Below are positions 37,236-46,617 of a DNA stretch of 64,000 nt, piece by piece. The notes under the pieces were generated by a model, which was given only the letters and a program-made list of their open reading frames with translations, was not told the DNA's origin and made no database searches. The stretch is from assembly GCF_012926615.1 (NCBI RefSeq), contig NZ_JABBNU010000005.1, forward strand, positions 124,001 through 188,000, given 5' to 3'. The translations under genes were made by a program, and so were the position numbers. How positions within the stretch are numbered: position 1 is the stretch's first letter; every line of letters begins with the position of its first letter. The DNA is from Marinigracilibium pacificum (GTDB lineage Bacteria; Bacteroidota; Bacteroidia; Cytophagales; Cyclobacteriaceae).

Positions 37236-37267
37236 TTTGGAATTATCATTAAATATTTATATATTTT
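37236..37267 (+). promoter_or_regulatory. Probable promoter for the gene at 37296
   Basis: TTTG at 37236-37239, 20 bases, then TATATTTT at 37260-37267 (one mismatch from TAnnTTTG). The start codon is 28 bases downstream. Confidence 0.5.
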
Positions 37268-37295
37268 ATATAATTATTACAAAACACCACTAATC

Positions 37296-37742
37296 ATGAA
37301 AAACCTTACCACACTTTCAGCGGCATTTTTAATTATTTGCCTGCTAATCCCCTCCAAGATTGTTGCTCAGGAAGAAATGCAACAAAAAAAACTCGACAAT
37401 GTCACCTGGAAAGAAGTTGTTTATATTGACTTCAAGCCTGGAATGATGGGACAAGCCCTAGAAATTATCGAAAAATACTTTAGAAAAGCATCAACAATGG
37501 CAAATACTTCATTTCCTGACCAAATGATTGAAATGCGAACAGGGCCATGGGACATGGTGCTAGTATGGACCATGAAAGGCGGTATTGAAGATATGAACTG
37601 GGATGTGAGTCCTGATAACATAAAATGGAGAAAAGCATTAAATAAAATTGCTGAAGAAGAAGGTAAAACCGGAGATGAAGTATGGAATAACTATATGAGT
37701 ATGGTTGCAAGATCCAGCTCAAATATTGGAATGTCAAAATAA
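37296..37742 (+). CDS. Exported dimeric alpha/beta-barrel-like protein
   Basis: A 148-residue protein with a cleavable signal peptide (ending SKIVAQEE). The mature domain has the strand-helix pattern of the ferredoxin-like dimeric alpha/beta barrel superfamily: VVYIDFKPGMMGQALEIIEKYF (strand then helix), EMRTGPWDMVLVWTMKGG (strand pair) and a final helix. Its function is unknown; relatives bind haem or small ligands. It is monocistronic with its own promoter and terminator. Confidence 0.65.
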   Translation: MKNLTTLSAAFLIICLLIPSKIVAQEEMQQKKLDNVTWKEVVYIDFKPGMMGQALEIIEKYFRKASTMANTSFPDQMIEMRTGPWDMVLVWTMKGGIEDMNWDVSPDNIKWRKALNKIAEEEGKTGDEVWNNYMSMVARSSSNIGMSK

Positions 37743-37771
37743 AATTCAAGGATATAAAAATTTTCCTACCC

Positions 37772-37803
37772 GGTGAAGGTTATCTATGCCTTCACCTTTT
37801 TTT
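37772..37803 (+). terminator. Rho-independent terminator after the gene at 37296
   Basis: An 8-bp stem GGTGAAGG (37772-37779) with 37789-37796, 9-base loop, then seven T. It lies between converging genes. Confidence 0.82.
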
Positions 37804-37822
37804 ATATTAGGATTTAACATAC

Positions 37823-39793
37823 CTATTTCTTTTTATCTCCAGATGATTCATCTTTACTATTTTCATCCGATTCATCCATATTTTGATCCTCATCCATATT
37901 TTTAGTCACATCATCGATTTTTTGTTCAATTGCCTGTCCTCTATCTCCTAAAACTTGATCAGAAGATTCGGTTTCTTTCTTTATCTTTGATTGCTTTGAT
38001 TTTTTCCCGTGGGGGATGCCAATGTAATCTTCAGGAATCGTTGAACTATTTCCATCTCTATTAGCCCTAAAATGAGGAGACATTATCTCAATATCATATT
38101 CTTTGAAAACATCCTGAATATTTGAGTGTAATGAAGAATAAATTGCAGCTTGTTTATTTGGTTCAGTAGTATAAGCATTAAGCTGATAAGCAACGTAAAA
38201 ATCTGATAACTCTGTTTGAAATACAAAGGGTTCCGGATCCTTTAATATCGGTTCGGTTCTAATGGCAGCCTCCTTTAAAGCTTCATGTACTTTCTTCCAG
38301 GGAACATCATATCCTATAGTTACTGTAGTATGAATAATCAGGCCACTTTCTGAACCCAAAATATTATAATTTAATATGTTACCAGACAAAATTGTTGCGT
38401 TTGGAATGGTTACAACTTCATTTTTAATACTATTGATTCTTGTTACCAACAAATTCTTTTCAATAATATCTCCTGTTACACTTCCTACCTTAACCCTATC
38501 TCCTTTTTTAAACGGTCTCATATATGTTATTACAATTCCAGCCACCATATTCGAAACTGCATTGGTAGATCCCAGTGAAAAAAGAATCCCCACAAAGACT
38601 GAAACACCCTGAAATATTTTTGAGTCAGACCCTGGTAAATAAGGGAAAATTAGGATGATGGTAAAGGCAAACATTAAAAATTTAATGATCCCATATGTTG
38701 GCTTTGCCCAATCCGGATAAAACCCAGGAATTGTAAGTTTTTCCTTCTTTATTTCCATGAAAATATATTTGATGAACTTAAGGAAATAATGCATGACAAT
38801 CAAAATTGCCAATATTGTAAATATGTTTGGAAGAAAACTCCAGATTGAAACCCAAATTGATTTAAATGGTGTCCAGACCAAATTTATCAATTTATCTGCC
38901 CACCCTCTGGTAAATGTAAATACACTAAAGATTAATGGAATTGAAATATAAAGTGCCAGAACAATTAATATCCATTTTATTACTCTTATTAGGAAATTAA
39001 TTAATCCGAGTTCTTGATATCTTGAAAGGAAAGTGTAGTTCTTATATTTTAAATCTCTTAACCAGGTGTTTTTATGCTTATCAACCAATTCTAGAATTTT
39101 ATCGTCAACAAATCCAATGAGTTTTATTGTCAACCATAAACCGATTAGAATTAATATTACCTTTCCAGCCTTTAATAAATTTATGAAGAGACTTCTCTCT
39201 TTATACGCCTTTTCAAAGTCAGATTTAATTTGAGTCAGACTATAATTTGTAAGCTTTCTTATAGTAGTATTATGAAAATTGGCATCTTCAGTTGTTATAG
39301 TTACCAAATGAATATTCTGATAATAGATCTCCAAATCTTCACCATTATCCATAATTTTTAATGAATCAATTACGAAATAATCATCTTTAAATAGATCTTT
39401 TAGTTTCCCAGATAAATTTTCAGCTCTTTCTTCCGCAGAAAGAGTGCCTATCGGCTGGTTAAAATAAAAGAGTGTGTCTTCAAGAATCCCTATTACCGGG
39501 TATTTCTTAATACCAGATAGTGTATCTTCAATAAAATCATTCTGATTAATCGCTATAGATCGATTAATAGATTTAGTTGCGTTAGAATCAAGATCAAGAT
39601 TTCTTACTTGTTCTTTTATAACAAGCTCCATTATAGAATCCTGAAATTTCCTCTGTCTTATTTTTGTTAATTCCTGCTGGTATAGTTGATATAGTACAAG
39701 CTTTGTTGAATCCGACAATCTGGACTCTTCATTTTCCTGACTGAAGGATGTAAATGAAATAAATAATAATATGAGTAAGAATAGCTTATACAT
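37823..39793 (-). CDS. mscS: MscS-family mechanosensitive channel with large periplasmic domain
   Basis: A 656-residue protein with a signal peptide, about 180 periplasmic residues, then around five transmembrane helices and the MscS pore and beta domains. The pore-lining helix region is GILFSLGSTNAVSNMVAGIVITYMRPF, and the adjacent GDRVKVGSVTGDIIEKNLLVTRI plus VTIPNATIL are classic MscS beta-domain signatures. It releases solutes during hypo-osmotic shock. The C-terminal 60 residues are a highly charged acidic/lysine tail (DEDQNMDESDEN), an extension not present in minimal MscS. It is monocistronic; a hairpin separates it from the metalloprotease gene upstream. Confidence 0.9.
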   Translation of the reverse strand: MYKLFLLILLFISFTSFSQENEESRLSDSTKLVLYQLYQQELTKIRQRKFQDSIMELVIKEQVRNLDLDSNATKSINRSIAINQNDFIEDTLSGIKKYPVIGILEDTLFYFNQPIGTLSAEERAENLSGKLKDLFKDDYFVIDSLKIMDNGEDLEIYYQNIHLVTITTEDANFHNTTIRKLTNYSLTQIKSDFEKAYKERSLFINLLKAGKVILILIGLWLTIKLIGFVDDKILELVDKHKNTWLRDLKYKNYTFLSRYQELGLINFLIRVIKWILIVLALYISIPLIFSVFTFTRGWADKLINLVWTPFKSIWVSIWSFLPNIFTILAILIVMHYFLKFIKYIFMEIKKEKLTIPGFYPDWAKPTYGIIKFLMFAFTIILIFPYLPGSDSKIFQGVSVFVGILFSLGSTNAVSNMVAGIVITYMRPFKKGDRVKVGSVTGDIIEKNLLVTRINSIKNEVVTIPNATILSGNILNYNILGSESGLIIHTTVTIGYDVPWKKVHEALKEAAIRTEPILKDPEPFVFQTELSDFYVAYQLNAYTTEPNKQAAIYSSLHSNIQDVFKEYDIEIMSPHFRANRDGNSSTIPEDYIGIPHGKKSKQSKIKKETESSDQVLGDRGQAIEQKIDDVTKNMDEDQNMDESDENSKDESSGDKKK

Positions 39794-39806
39794 CCATTAA
39801 ATAAAT

Positions 39807-39841
39807 TAAGGGGTCAGTCAAATAAATTGAAGGACCCCTTA
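39807..39841 (-). terminator. Terminator of the metzincin lipoprotein gene
   Basis: A 9-bp stem TAAGGGGTC (39807-39815) with 39833-39841 and a 17-base loop. Read on the minus strand it follows the gene ending at 39857 and runs into an AT-rich tail. Confidence 0.6.
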
Positions 39842-39856
39842 TTAAATTATTATTTA

Positions 39857-40786
39857 TTAATTATTTGGCCAATTTGACCAATTAGAGCAGTGACCTGCAT
39901 TATCAGTTCTCATTATGTCAGTTTGAATACCAGAATACGCAGCATTCATAACTGCTCTTGGGCTAAAATGTAATTTTCCAGAACCATTATCTAGAAATGC
40001 CTTACCGAAGTGTGCCTGGCTTAAACCATGTCCAGCCTCATGTAATGCTACAGTTTCAACATCATAATTTGCGCCATCAAACCATGGGAAATTATCATTA
40101 TAATAAATTTCTCTGAAGGCAACATCAATCTTGCCGTTACCATCAACATCAGTTGGTCCGCCATTGGTAAAAATAATTGTGAATGTTACCCCTAATATAT
40201 TATTACTTCCACCTGGTCGAAGTATTTCAAAGAATGCAGCATCCATAAAACCACAATGCACTACATCAGCAAAATAATTAAAGCTTCCGCCAAAGCCTAA
40301 TAAGGCAGCAATAAAACCTGTATTATTCATTGGGTTAGATGGCACTTTATACATGCCAAGGTCGCTACAGATAACATTATCCCAGGTTGTCATGGCTCTA
40401 TCAAAGGCAGCTGTTGATATTGAAACATCCAAATCATCTGATGGTCTGTTTTCATCAATATAATACGATACAGCATCTGTACCATCAAGAGCATATGGAG
40501 GATAATTAGGAACAAAATCTGCTCCAAGTTGCTTGTTTCCAACATCCATAAAAAAGACAGTATTCCCTACTTCTCCATCTTCGCCTATGGTTAAAAACTC
40601 TGCTTTATATAAAGCAAACCCCATTTCTGCCGCATCAGAGGCAGTCCTGGCGTTGATCCCCAGATCAGCAAGATCCATGTAAATTGGTTGTACTTCGATT
40701 GATTCCAGTGCAGCATTGTCATTGGTATCGCAGGCCGCTAAAAGAAATAGCGATCCCATGACAAACATTGTTAGTTTGTTTTTCAT
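39857..40786 (-). CDS. Matrixin-like zinc protease lipoprotein
   Basis: A 309-residue lipoprotein (lipobox Cys19, then DTND). The zinc motif is HEAGHGLSQAH with His249, Glu250, His253 and His259, and the Met turn is Met280 in RAVMNAAYSG, so this is a metzincin. The VDGNGKIDVAFREIYYNDNFPW segment before it resembles the edge strand of matrixin-like proteases with a calcium-like loop. The glycine of the metzincin HExxHxxGxxH consensus is Ser256 here. It is presumably tethered on the outer membrane or cell surface; targets are unknown. It is followed by its own terminator, and is 126 bases from the DUF2807 lipoprotein gene on the same strand. Confidence 0.85.
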   Translation of the reverse strand: MKNKLTMFVMGSLFLLAACDTNDNAALESIEVQPIYMDLADLGINARTASDAAEMGFALYKAEFLTIGEDGEVGNTVFFMDVGNKQLGADFVPNYPPYALDGTDAVSYYIDENRPSDDLDVSISTAAFDRAMTTWDNVICSDLGMYKVPSNPMNNTGFIAALLGFGGSFNYFADVVHCGFMDAAFFEILRPGGSNNILGVTFTIIFTNGGPTDVDGNGKIDVAFREIYYNDNFPWFDGANYDVETVALHEAGHGLSQAHFGKAFLDNGSGKLHFSPRAVMNAAYSGIQTDIMRTDNAGHCSNWSNWPNN

Positions 40787-40912
40787 GATTGGTTCTAATT
40801 AATTAATTGATATGATTATTTTAACATTATATATAATATATCAAATCAATTTTACATATCCATCTTCATGAGTGAATTTATTTTTTCTCATAAAATTCAG
40901 GGAATCAAATCA

Positions 40913-41641
40913 TTAATTTGAATTAATAATCTCTCCTGAACCTATTATAGACGAATTTATTTGTGGTGATCCTTTGTAATATATATTTCCTGAACCTTCT
41001 ATTATTGCATCAAGAATAATATTTGCTGTAACCTCAATATTTCCACTTCCTTCTAATTTTGCATTTACATGATCTCCTTCAATATTAAACCCTTTACAGT
41101 TACCGGAACCAAGTATATATACAGATTCAGTATCTATTCCATCTACCAATTTCAAGAAATTAATATTACCACTACCCTCAATGAAAGACGAAACAGAACT
41201 TAGACCATTTAATTCATTTAATAAAATGTCACCAGAACCAATTAGGTCCACATTAAAACTTTCACCTTCAAGATCAAAGTCATTAACAGAGATACTTCCG
41301 GAACCAGTTAATTTAATCGCTTTCAAATCCGGGACGGTAATAAATATGGTAAGCCTTAAACTTCTTACACATCTTTCTCGAAAATTGATATCCCAATGAC
41401 CATTACTCACGCGAGTATTCAGAGCAGAAATTATATTAGGATATCCTTCAGCAACTATATTCTGATTAGTACCCTGCGATACTACCACATCAAAACTTCC
41501 TTCCAGATTAAAACTCGATATGTCATCAAGCTCAAGGTTTTCGGTAACAATCGGACCTTCACCATCAATACATGAAGTATCATCGCATGCCCATATAAAA
41601 GATATTAGGCAGAGCCAGAATAGTGGAACAAAATTTTTCAT
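40913..41641 (-). CDS. DUF2807 (GIN-head) lipoprotein
   Basis: A 242-residue lipoprotein (lipobox Cys19, mature start CDDTSC). The whole mature part is the DUF2807 putative auto-transporter adhesin head domain: repeated GSG turns (GSGSISVND, GSGDILLNE, GSGNINF, GSGNCKG, GSGNIEV, GSGNIYY, GSGEI) of a right-handed beta helix. A common Bacteroidota surface protein of unknown binding partner. It lies between the tricorn and metzincin genes on the same strand, with a hairpin separating it from tricorn. Confidence 0.9.
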   Translation of the reverse strand: MKNFVPLFWLCLISFIWACDDTSCIDGEGPIVTENLELDDISSFNLEGSFDVVVSQGTNQNIVAEGYPNIISALNTRVSNGHWDINFRERCVRSLRLTIFITVPDLKAIKLTGSGSISVNDFDLEGESFNVDLIGSGDILLNELNGLSSVSSFIEGSGNINFLKLVDGIDTESVYILGSGNCKGFNIEGDHVNAKLEGSGNIEVTANIILDAIIEGSGNIYYKGSPQINSSIIGSGEIINSN

Positions 41642-41662
41642 CTTATTTTATTAAATAAAATT

Positions 41663-41691
41663 TTCCGGAGCTTATTAGGTAAGCTCCGGAA
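41663..41691 (-). terminator. Terminator after the tricorn-type protease gene
   Basis: A 12-bp perfect stem TTCCGGAGCTTA (41663-41674) with 41680-41691, 5-base loop; on the minus strand it follows the stop codon of the tricorn gene and ends in AAAATTTTATTT. Confidence 0.65.
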
Positions 41692-41695
41692 TTAA

Positions 41696-44600
41696 TCATC
41701 TTGTTTCATTTGCCTCATGGGCAGGCAAACTAACAGTTTTATTGTTTAATTCTTCCAAAATATACTCGATTGCTCTTTGAAGCTGTACATCCTCACCAAC
41801 GGCTAATTTGGTCGGATCTTCAGGAACTTCAATATCCGGATCAACGCCATGTCCTTCCTTAAACCAGGTACCATCCGGATTGTACATTCTAAATGTTGGT
41901 ACAGTAACGGTTCCCCCATCAATTAAAGGTGGTGCGCCAGTAATACCAATTAATCCACCCCATGTCCTGGATCCAATCAAAGGACCTAAACCTGCTTTTC
42001 TAAAATAATCAGGGAATGCATCTCCTCCCGAGCCACTCCAACCATTTATCAACATTGCTTTTGGACCGAAATGTCCTATTGGAGGCCACTGCCAGTTTTG
42101 ACCATCCCTAACATCCCAATAAGCAAAAGGCTTTCTATTTAGTAATTCAATAAACCTGTCAGGAATTTGTCCCCCACTATTAAACCTTTCATCAATAATG
42201 AGTCCTTCAAGGTTCCATTGACCTGCAAATTGTCTAACAAGCTCTGCTTGTCCATCTAATCCGGTACTTCTTACATATATATAACCAATTCTACCACCTG
42301 ATTTTTCTTCGACCATCTTGCGATTGGTGTTTATCCATGCTAAATGTCTTAATCTAGCATCCTGGTTCCTATCTATTGTCTTTACTAATTCCTTTCTAGC
42401 TCCGGATAAGGAAGGTTTATCGTTTACCGTAAGCTGTACAACCTTATTATCAAGGTCGTAAAATGCATGATATGGTTCTTTATCGGTACTTAATGGAACA
42501 CCATTCACAGCTAAAATATAATCACCTTCTTTAATTTTTGTACCTGGCATAGAAACCGGTGAAATCACCTCAGCATCCCATGGAGCCCCTTTGATAACCT
42601 TTGATATTCTATATGCACCATTGACTATTTCCCAGTCTACTCCTAAATAACCGACACTAGCCCTTTTAGAATCTTCAATATCACCTCCTCCCCTATAGGT
42701 GTGAGATGCATTAAGTTCACCTATCATCTCTCCAATAATAAAATTAAGATCATCGCGGGTATTTGCTTGTTCAACCAGGCTGCCATAGTATTCTTTTACA
42801 GCGTTCCAATCTACTCCATGCATATCCTTGTCATAAAAATAGTCTCTTTCTAATCGCCATGCATCAACAAATATTTGCTTCCATTCTTCTTTTGGATTAA
42901 TCCTTGATTCCATTGATTCTAATGGCATGTTGTTAAATTCCTTTTGATCTGGCTCTGCTTTTATAACAGCAAGAGCACCACCTTTAGCCACCAATAATTT
43001 TTCTCCATTTGATGACAATGCAAACCCGTCTACCCCCTCAATAATTGTTTTAGACTCTTCCTCCTTTGGATCATATATCATTAAATTTGAGGCATCCTGA
43101 CCATTTAATCGATCGGCATAGATCAGCTTCTCCTTCAAGGTATGAAGCTCTCCATAATTTCCAGATTTTAGTGGTAGCAAAACGATTCTATACTCTGCAT
43201 TTTCAAAATCAATAAAAACTGATTTATCCTCCTTTTTATCTTCTTCTTTTTTATCTTTCTTTTTCTTTCCTTTATCATCTTCATCTTCTTCAGGCTCTTC
43301 TTTTACAATTTCTACTTCATCACTCTCAACTTGAAAAGGTATCGTTGTTTCTGCAGAAAGTGGTAATACAGCAATCTTTGCAGAATTTGTATAAATAAAG
43401 CTCCAATCAAAATCACCATATTCAGGATTCATCTCTCTATTTGTTAGGAAATAGAGATATTTTCCATCCGGATCAAATGAAGGTGAATAATCATTATAAA
43501 ACTGACTGGTGATCTTTTTGGTAATACCGGCTTGATGATCATAAATAAATATTGATGAGTTCCTGTTCATCTCTCCTCTTGAATACGCCAACCATCTACT
43601 ATCCGGAGACCATGAAACTGAAAACTCTGCCAAACCACCGTGATACATCCACAGCCCTTTATCAACTTCTGAGGTTTTATTGGTTTCAAGAGAATACACT
43701 CGAATCCGCATGGCTTGATCTATGAATGCAACTTTTCTGCTATCAGGAGACCAGAATATCTGATACCTGAATCCATTTTCATAATCAGTAAGAATCTTTT
43801 TTTCTCCATTCTCCAGATCTATTAGCTGAAGATTGTATTCACCATTTTTATCAGACCAGCTTGCTATGTATTTACCATTGGGAGACCAAGATGGATATCT
43901 TTCTGCAACCCCTGAAGTATTAGTTAAATTTATTACCGGGCCATCTTCAGCAGGAACCGAAAACAAATCTCCTCTGGCTTCAACAATTGCTCTTTTACCA
44001 TCATACGATATTGAAGCACTTTGCAAATTCTTATGAACCTTTTCAGTCTTCACCATTAAGTTAGACTGATCAGAAATTATGTTTATACCAACAGTTTTAA
44101 TATTTCCATTACTTAAACTATATAGATGCAATTTACCATCAGCTTCAAAAACAATCTCTTCAGGACCAATTGAAGGCATATGCACATCAAATTCAGAGAA
44201 ATTAGTTAACTGTGTAATTGATTCATTATTTAAATCATAAACCCAAAGATTATACCTCTTCTCAGGTCCACGATCAGATAAAAAGTAAATCTTTTCTCCT
44301 GCCCACATTGGTAATTCTTCATTTGCATCGCTAGTAGCAATTAGTCGATGTGAATTATCCTTCAAATCAAAAACTGTAATGTCAGGTGCCATTCCTCCAC
44401 GATATCTCTTCCAGGTTCTGTAAAGTCTGGATTTATCAGTGTATGCTAATTTGGAACCATCAGGAGAAAATGAAGCCATTTCTCCATAAGGAACAGAAAG
44501 TTTTTCTGCAAACCCTCCATCTTTTGATATTAAAAAGAATTGAGAAAATCGCTGACGCCCGCTTTCTCTGGAAGAAGCAAACAATATTTTTTCTCCATCA

Positions 44601-44953
44601 GGATGCCAATCTATAATTCTGTCACCAGAACCATGGTAAGTCAGGCGTTTAGGAACACCTCCTTGTGCCGAAATAACATATACATCAGAACTCCCCTCAT
44701 AATTACCACTAAAAGCAACAGATGTTCCATCTGGTGAAAATTTAGGCAATATTTCCTGACCGGAAGCAGAAGTTAACCTATTCGCAGTACCTCCATCTTT
44801 TGACACTATCCAAATATCGTTTGCATAGGCAAAAGTTATATGTGTCGCCGAAACATCCGGAAAATAAAACAGCCTTGCATCTAATTGAGCTCTTACAGGA
44901 ATGGTTAATAATATCCCAAGAATTAATGGGATAAACAGATTGGTTTTTTTCAT
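41696..44953 (-). CDS. Tricorn-type serine protease (propeller, PDZ, S41 domain)
   Basis: A 1085-residue protein with a signal peptide (ending TIPVRAQ). Order: TolB-like beta-propeller repeats to about 540 (PDGTSVAFS, SPDGSKLAY, SPDSRKVAF, SPDSRWLAY), a charged linker at 551-578, a second propeller-like part, an alpha/beta C1 domain, PDZ at about 770-860 and the S41 catalytic domain to the end. The tricorn tetrad can be placed: Ser750-His751 (NASH), Ser975 (GSGGD) and Glu1033 (EGHGVDP). It degrades oligopeptides; in Bacteroidota it is periplasmic or surface-linked. The charged linker (Glu/Asp/Lys only) is longer than usual. It is followed by its own hairpin. Confidence 0.92.
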   Translation of the reverse strand: MKKTNLFIPLILGILLTIPVRAQLDARLFYFPDVSATHITFAYANDIWIVSKDGGTANRLTSASGQEILPKFSPDGTSVAFSGNYEGSSDVYVISAQGGVPKRLTYHGSGDRIIDWHPDGEKILFASSRESGRQRFSQFFLISKDGGFAEKLSVPYGEMASFSPDGSKLAYTDKSRLYRTWKRYRGGMAPDITVFDLKDNSHRLIATSDANEELPMWAGEKIYFLSDRGPEKRYNLWVYDLNNESITQLTNFSEFDVHMPSIGPEEIVFEADGKLHLYSLSNGNIKTVGINIISDQSNLMVKTEKVHKNLQSASISYDGKRAIVEARGDLFSVPAEDGPVINLTNTSGVAERYPSWSPNGKYIASWSDKNGEYNLQLIDLENGEKKILTDYENGFRYQIFWSPDSRKVAFIDQAMRIRVYSLETNKTSEVDKGLWMYHGGLAEFSVSWSPDSRWLAYSRGEMNRNSSIFIYDHQAGITKKITSQFYNDYSPSFDPDGKYLYFLTNREMNPEYGDFDWSFIYTNSAKIAVLPLSAETTIPFQVESDEVEIVKEEPEEDEDDKGKKKKDKKEEDKKEDKSVFIDFENAEYRIVLLPLKSGNYGELHTLKEKLIYADRLNGQDASNLMIYDPKEEESKTIIEGVDGFALSSNGEKLLVAKGGALAVIKAEPDQKEFNNMPLESMESRINPKEEWKQIFVDAWRLERDYFYDKDMHGVDWNAVKEYYGSLVEQANTRDDLNFIIGEMIGELNASHTYRGGGDIEDSKRASVGYLGVDWEIVNGAYRISKVIKGAPWDAEVISPVSMPGTKIKEGDYILAVNGVPLSTDKEPYHAFYDLDNKVVQLTVNDKPSLSGARKELVKTIDRNQDARLRHLAWINTNRKMVEEKSGGRIGYIYVRSTGLDGQAELVRQFAGQWNLEGLIIDERFNSGGQIPDRFIELLNRKPFAYWDVRDGQNWQWPPIGHFGPKAMLINGWSGSGGDAFPDYFRKAGLGPLIGSRTWGGLIGITGAPPLIDGGTVTVPTFRMYNPDGTWFKEGHGVDPDIEVPEDPTKLAVGEDVQLQRAIEYILEELNNKTVSLPAHEANETR

Positions 44954-45066
44954 GGTTTGACGATTATAAAAATTTATATATCAATTAGTTAATACTAAAA
45001 GTCTCTATATATTAATATCGTCAAATTATATTAAAATGGAAATCAAATAAACAGGTATTTATCCAG

Positions 45067-46068
45067 CTAATAACCTGATGCAAAAAGTGTTGCTGAATCA
45101 TTCTCTGGATTGCCCAATGAAAAATATACTTTATTCATTAAATCATCGAAAACAACAGATCTTACTTCTTTATTATGTGATAATGCCAGGAATTGCTCCT
45201 CTCTTGTGTTTAGATCAACCAAATATACATTTAGATACCATTCTGATCCTGCAACATACCCCCAATTATTCCCTTTGTAAGCCAGGATAATTTTATCAAG
45301 ATTATCATTTGATGATATAAATATGTATTTATCAATATTATTGGAATAATTAACAAATTGTTTTTCCCACAGTAATGAACGCTCTCCTGTTGACTGATTT
45401 AAATCAATAAGGTTTACATTTACAAAATCTCCGTCAACAACTATTTCTTTTACTAAAAAATGGAGTCCATCGGATTTCCAGGCAACATTGAGGAAGCTTT
45501 CATAAAGCTCAACTTTCGTTATACTTTTTGTTAGTACATTAATTATAGCACTTGGAGAATTCGAAAATATCTGATTACTATTTTCTGAAAATAGCGGTGA
45601 AGAACCACTACCTAACGAGATCTTTTGAGAAGTGATAAGATCAAGAACTGATAGATTACCTTCTCGATCAGAAAATGCAATCTTAGTTTCATCGGGAGAA
45701 ACATCAAAAGAGTTTACCCAAATACCATCTTCACTTATTTTATTAAACTGATTTGAAGATTTGTCAAATACAATCAATTCACCTCTTTGATTTAATAAAA
45801 ATATCTTTGAGCCATCTGTTGTAATTGAGAAATCATAACTATGTAAGAAACTAAGTTCATCCAGAAATCCATTAGAAGGATTCAGATAGAAAAACCCAAA
45901 CTTACTACCTGAAATTATACCATGCGTTACCGGATCAATAATTAACTTCCCCGTTGCAAATTCTCCCGAAGTTATTCTTTGACTATCATTAAAATACCTA
46001 ATTGATTCATCTTGACTACAAGAGAAAATCAAAATAAAAATTAAAACGAAAATGCAATTCTTAGTCAT
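45067..46068 (-). CDS. Beta-propeller lipoprotein
   Basis: A 333-residue lipoprotein (lipobox Cys17, CSQDES). The mature part looks like a WD40/TolB-type propeller of five or more blades (DVSPDETKIAFSDREGNLSVLD, GSSPLFSENSNQIFS, WKSDGLHFLVKEI). No enzyme motif. It is encoded directly upstream of tricorn on the same strand (113-base gap), so it may support that protease or respond to the same signal, but a promoter could lie between them. Confidence 0.75.
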   Translation of the reverse strand: MTKNCIFVLIFILIFSCSQDESIRYFNDSQRITSGEFATGKLIIDPVTHGIISGSKFGFFYLNPSNGFLDELSFLHSYDFSITTDGSKIFLLNQRGELIVFDKSSNQFNKISEDGIWVNSFDVSPDETKIAFSDREGNLSVLDLITSQKISLGSGSSPLFSENSNQIFSNSPSAIINVLTKSITKVELYESFLNVAWKSDGLHFLVKEIVVDGDFVNVNLIDLNQSTGERSLLWEKQFVNYSNNIDKYIFISSNDNLDKIILAYKGNNWGYVAGSEWYLNVYLVDLNTREEQFLALSHNKEVRSVVFDDLMNKVYFSLGNPENDSATLFASGY

Positions 46069-46227
46069 ACCTTAAACATTATTACTTAAAGGTACAACTT
46101 GAATGTTTCCTTAATATATTACAAAAATTATAGAACTATGAATTTAGCTCTTTAAACGAGTGATTTATTAACATGGGGTTAACTTTAATTCAATTAACCC
46201 ATAAACTTGATACGATAATTTGCTGAT

Positions 46228-46617
46228 TTATAACTGAAAATCACATTCTGTCTGATGCAACAGTTTTTCGACTTCTAATGTAGGCTCTTCAACTATCTCA
46301 GCAATATCATTTATACCAATATCCTGTATAGTTTTTAAATACGAAACAACAGCTTGCCTCGTGTTTAAAAATTTAATAGAGTCAGAATTCTCAAAGAAAT
46401 CACTTTCACTACTATTAACAGAGTTTATCTCATAAGAAGCTACTTCAAATAACCAAATTACTAGGTTATCTATCTTCTCTTGATTTAGCATTGACCTTAA
46501 CAAGGTCAGCCATACATTTTGCATAATATCTTCGGCGAGATCGATGTCTTTAACTTTAAACAAAATAAAGTTAAATAACGGTTTGTGGTAATTTTTCCAA
46601 ATAAGACTTTGTTTCAT
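46228..46617 (-). CDS. Short sigma-70 (ECF, SigZ-like) factor, divergent region 4
   Basis: I start the gene at the ATG at 46617 (Met30 of the longer frame). The first 29 residues of the longer frame are a hydrophobic stretch that does not fit a sigma factor. The resulting 129-residue protein has a clear region 2: MKQSLIWKNYHKPLFNFILFKVKDIDLAEDIMQNVW and WLFEVASYEIN, as in SigZ-like ECF factors. The region 4 part (KTIQDIGINDIAEIVEEPTLEVEKLLHQ) keeps a helix-turn-helix-like IAEI core but is short and lacks the usual basic residues. There is no adjacent anti-sigma gene. Activity as a real sigma factor is uncertain. Confidence 0.6.
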   Translation of the reverse strand: MKQSLIWKNYHKPLFNFILFKVKDIDLAEDIMQNVWLTLLRSMLNQEKIDNLVIWLFEVASYEINSVNSSESDFFENSDSIKFLNTRQAVVSYLKTIQDIGINDIAEIVEEPTLEVEKLLHQTECDFQL

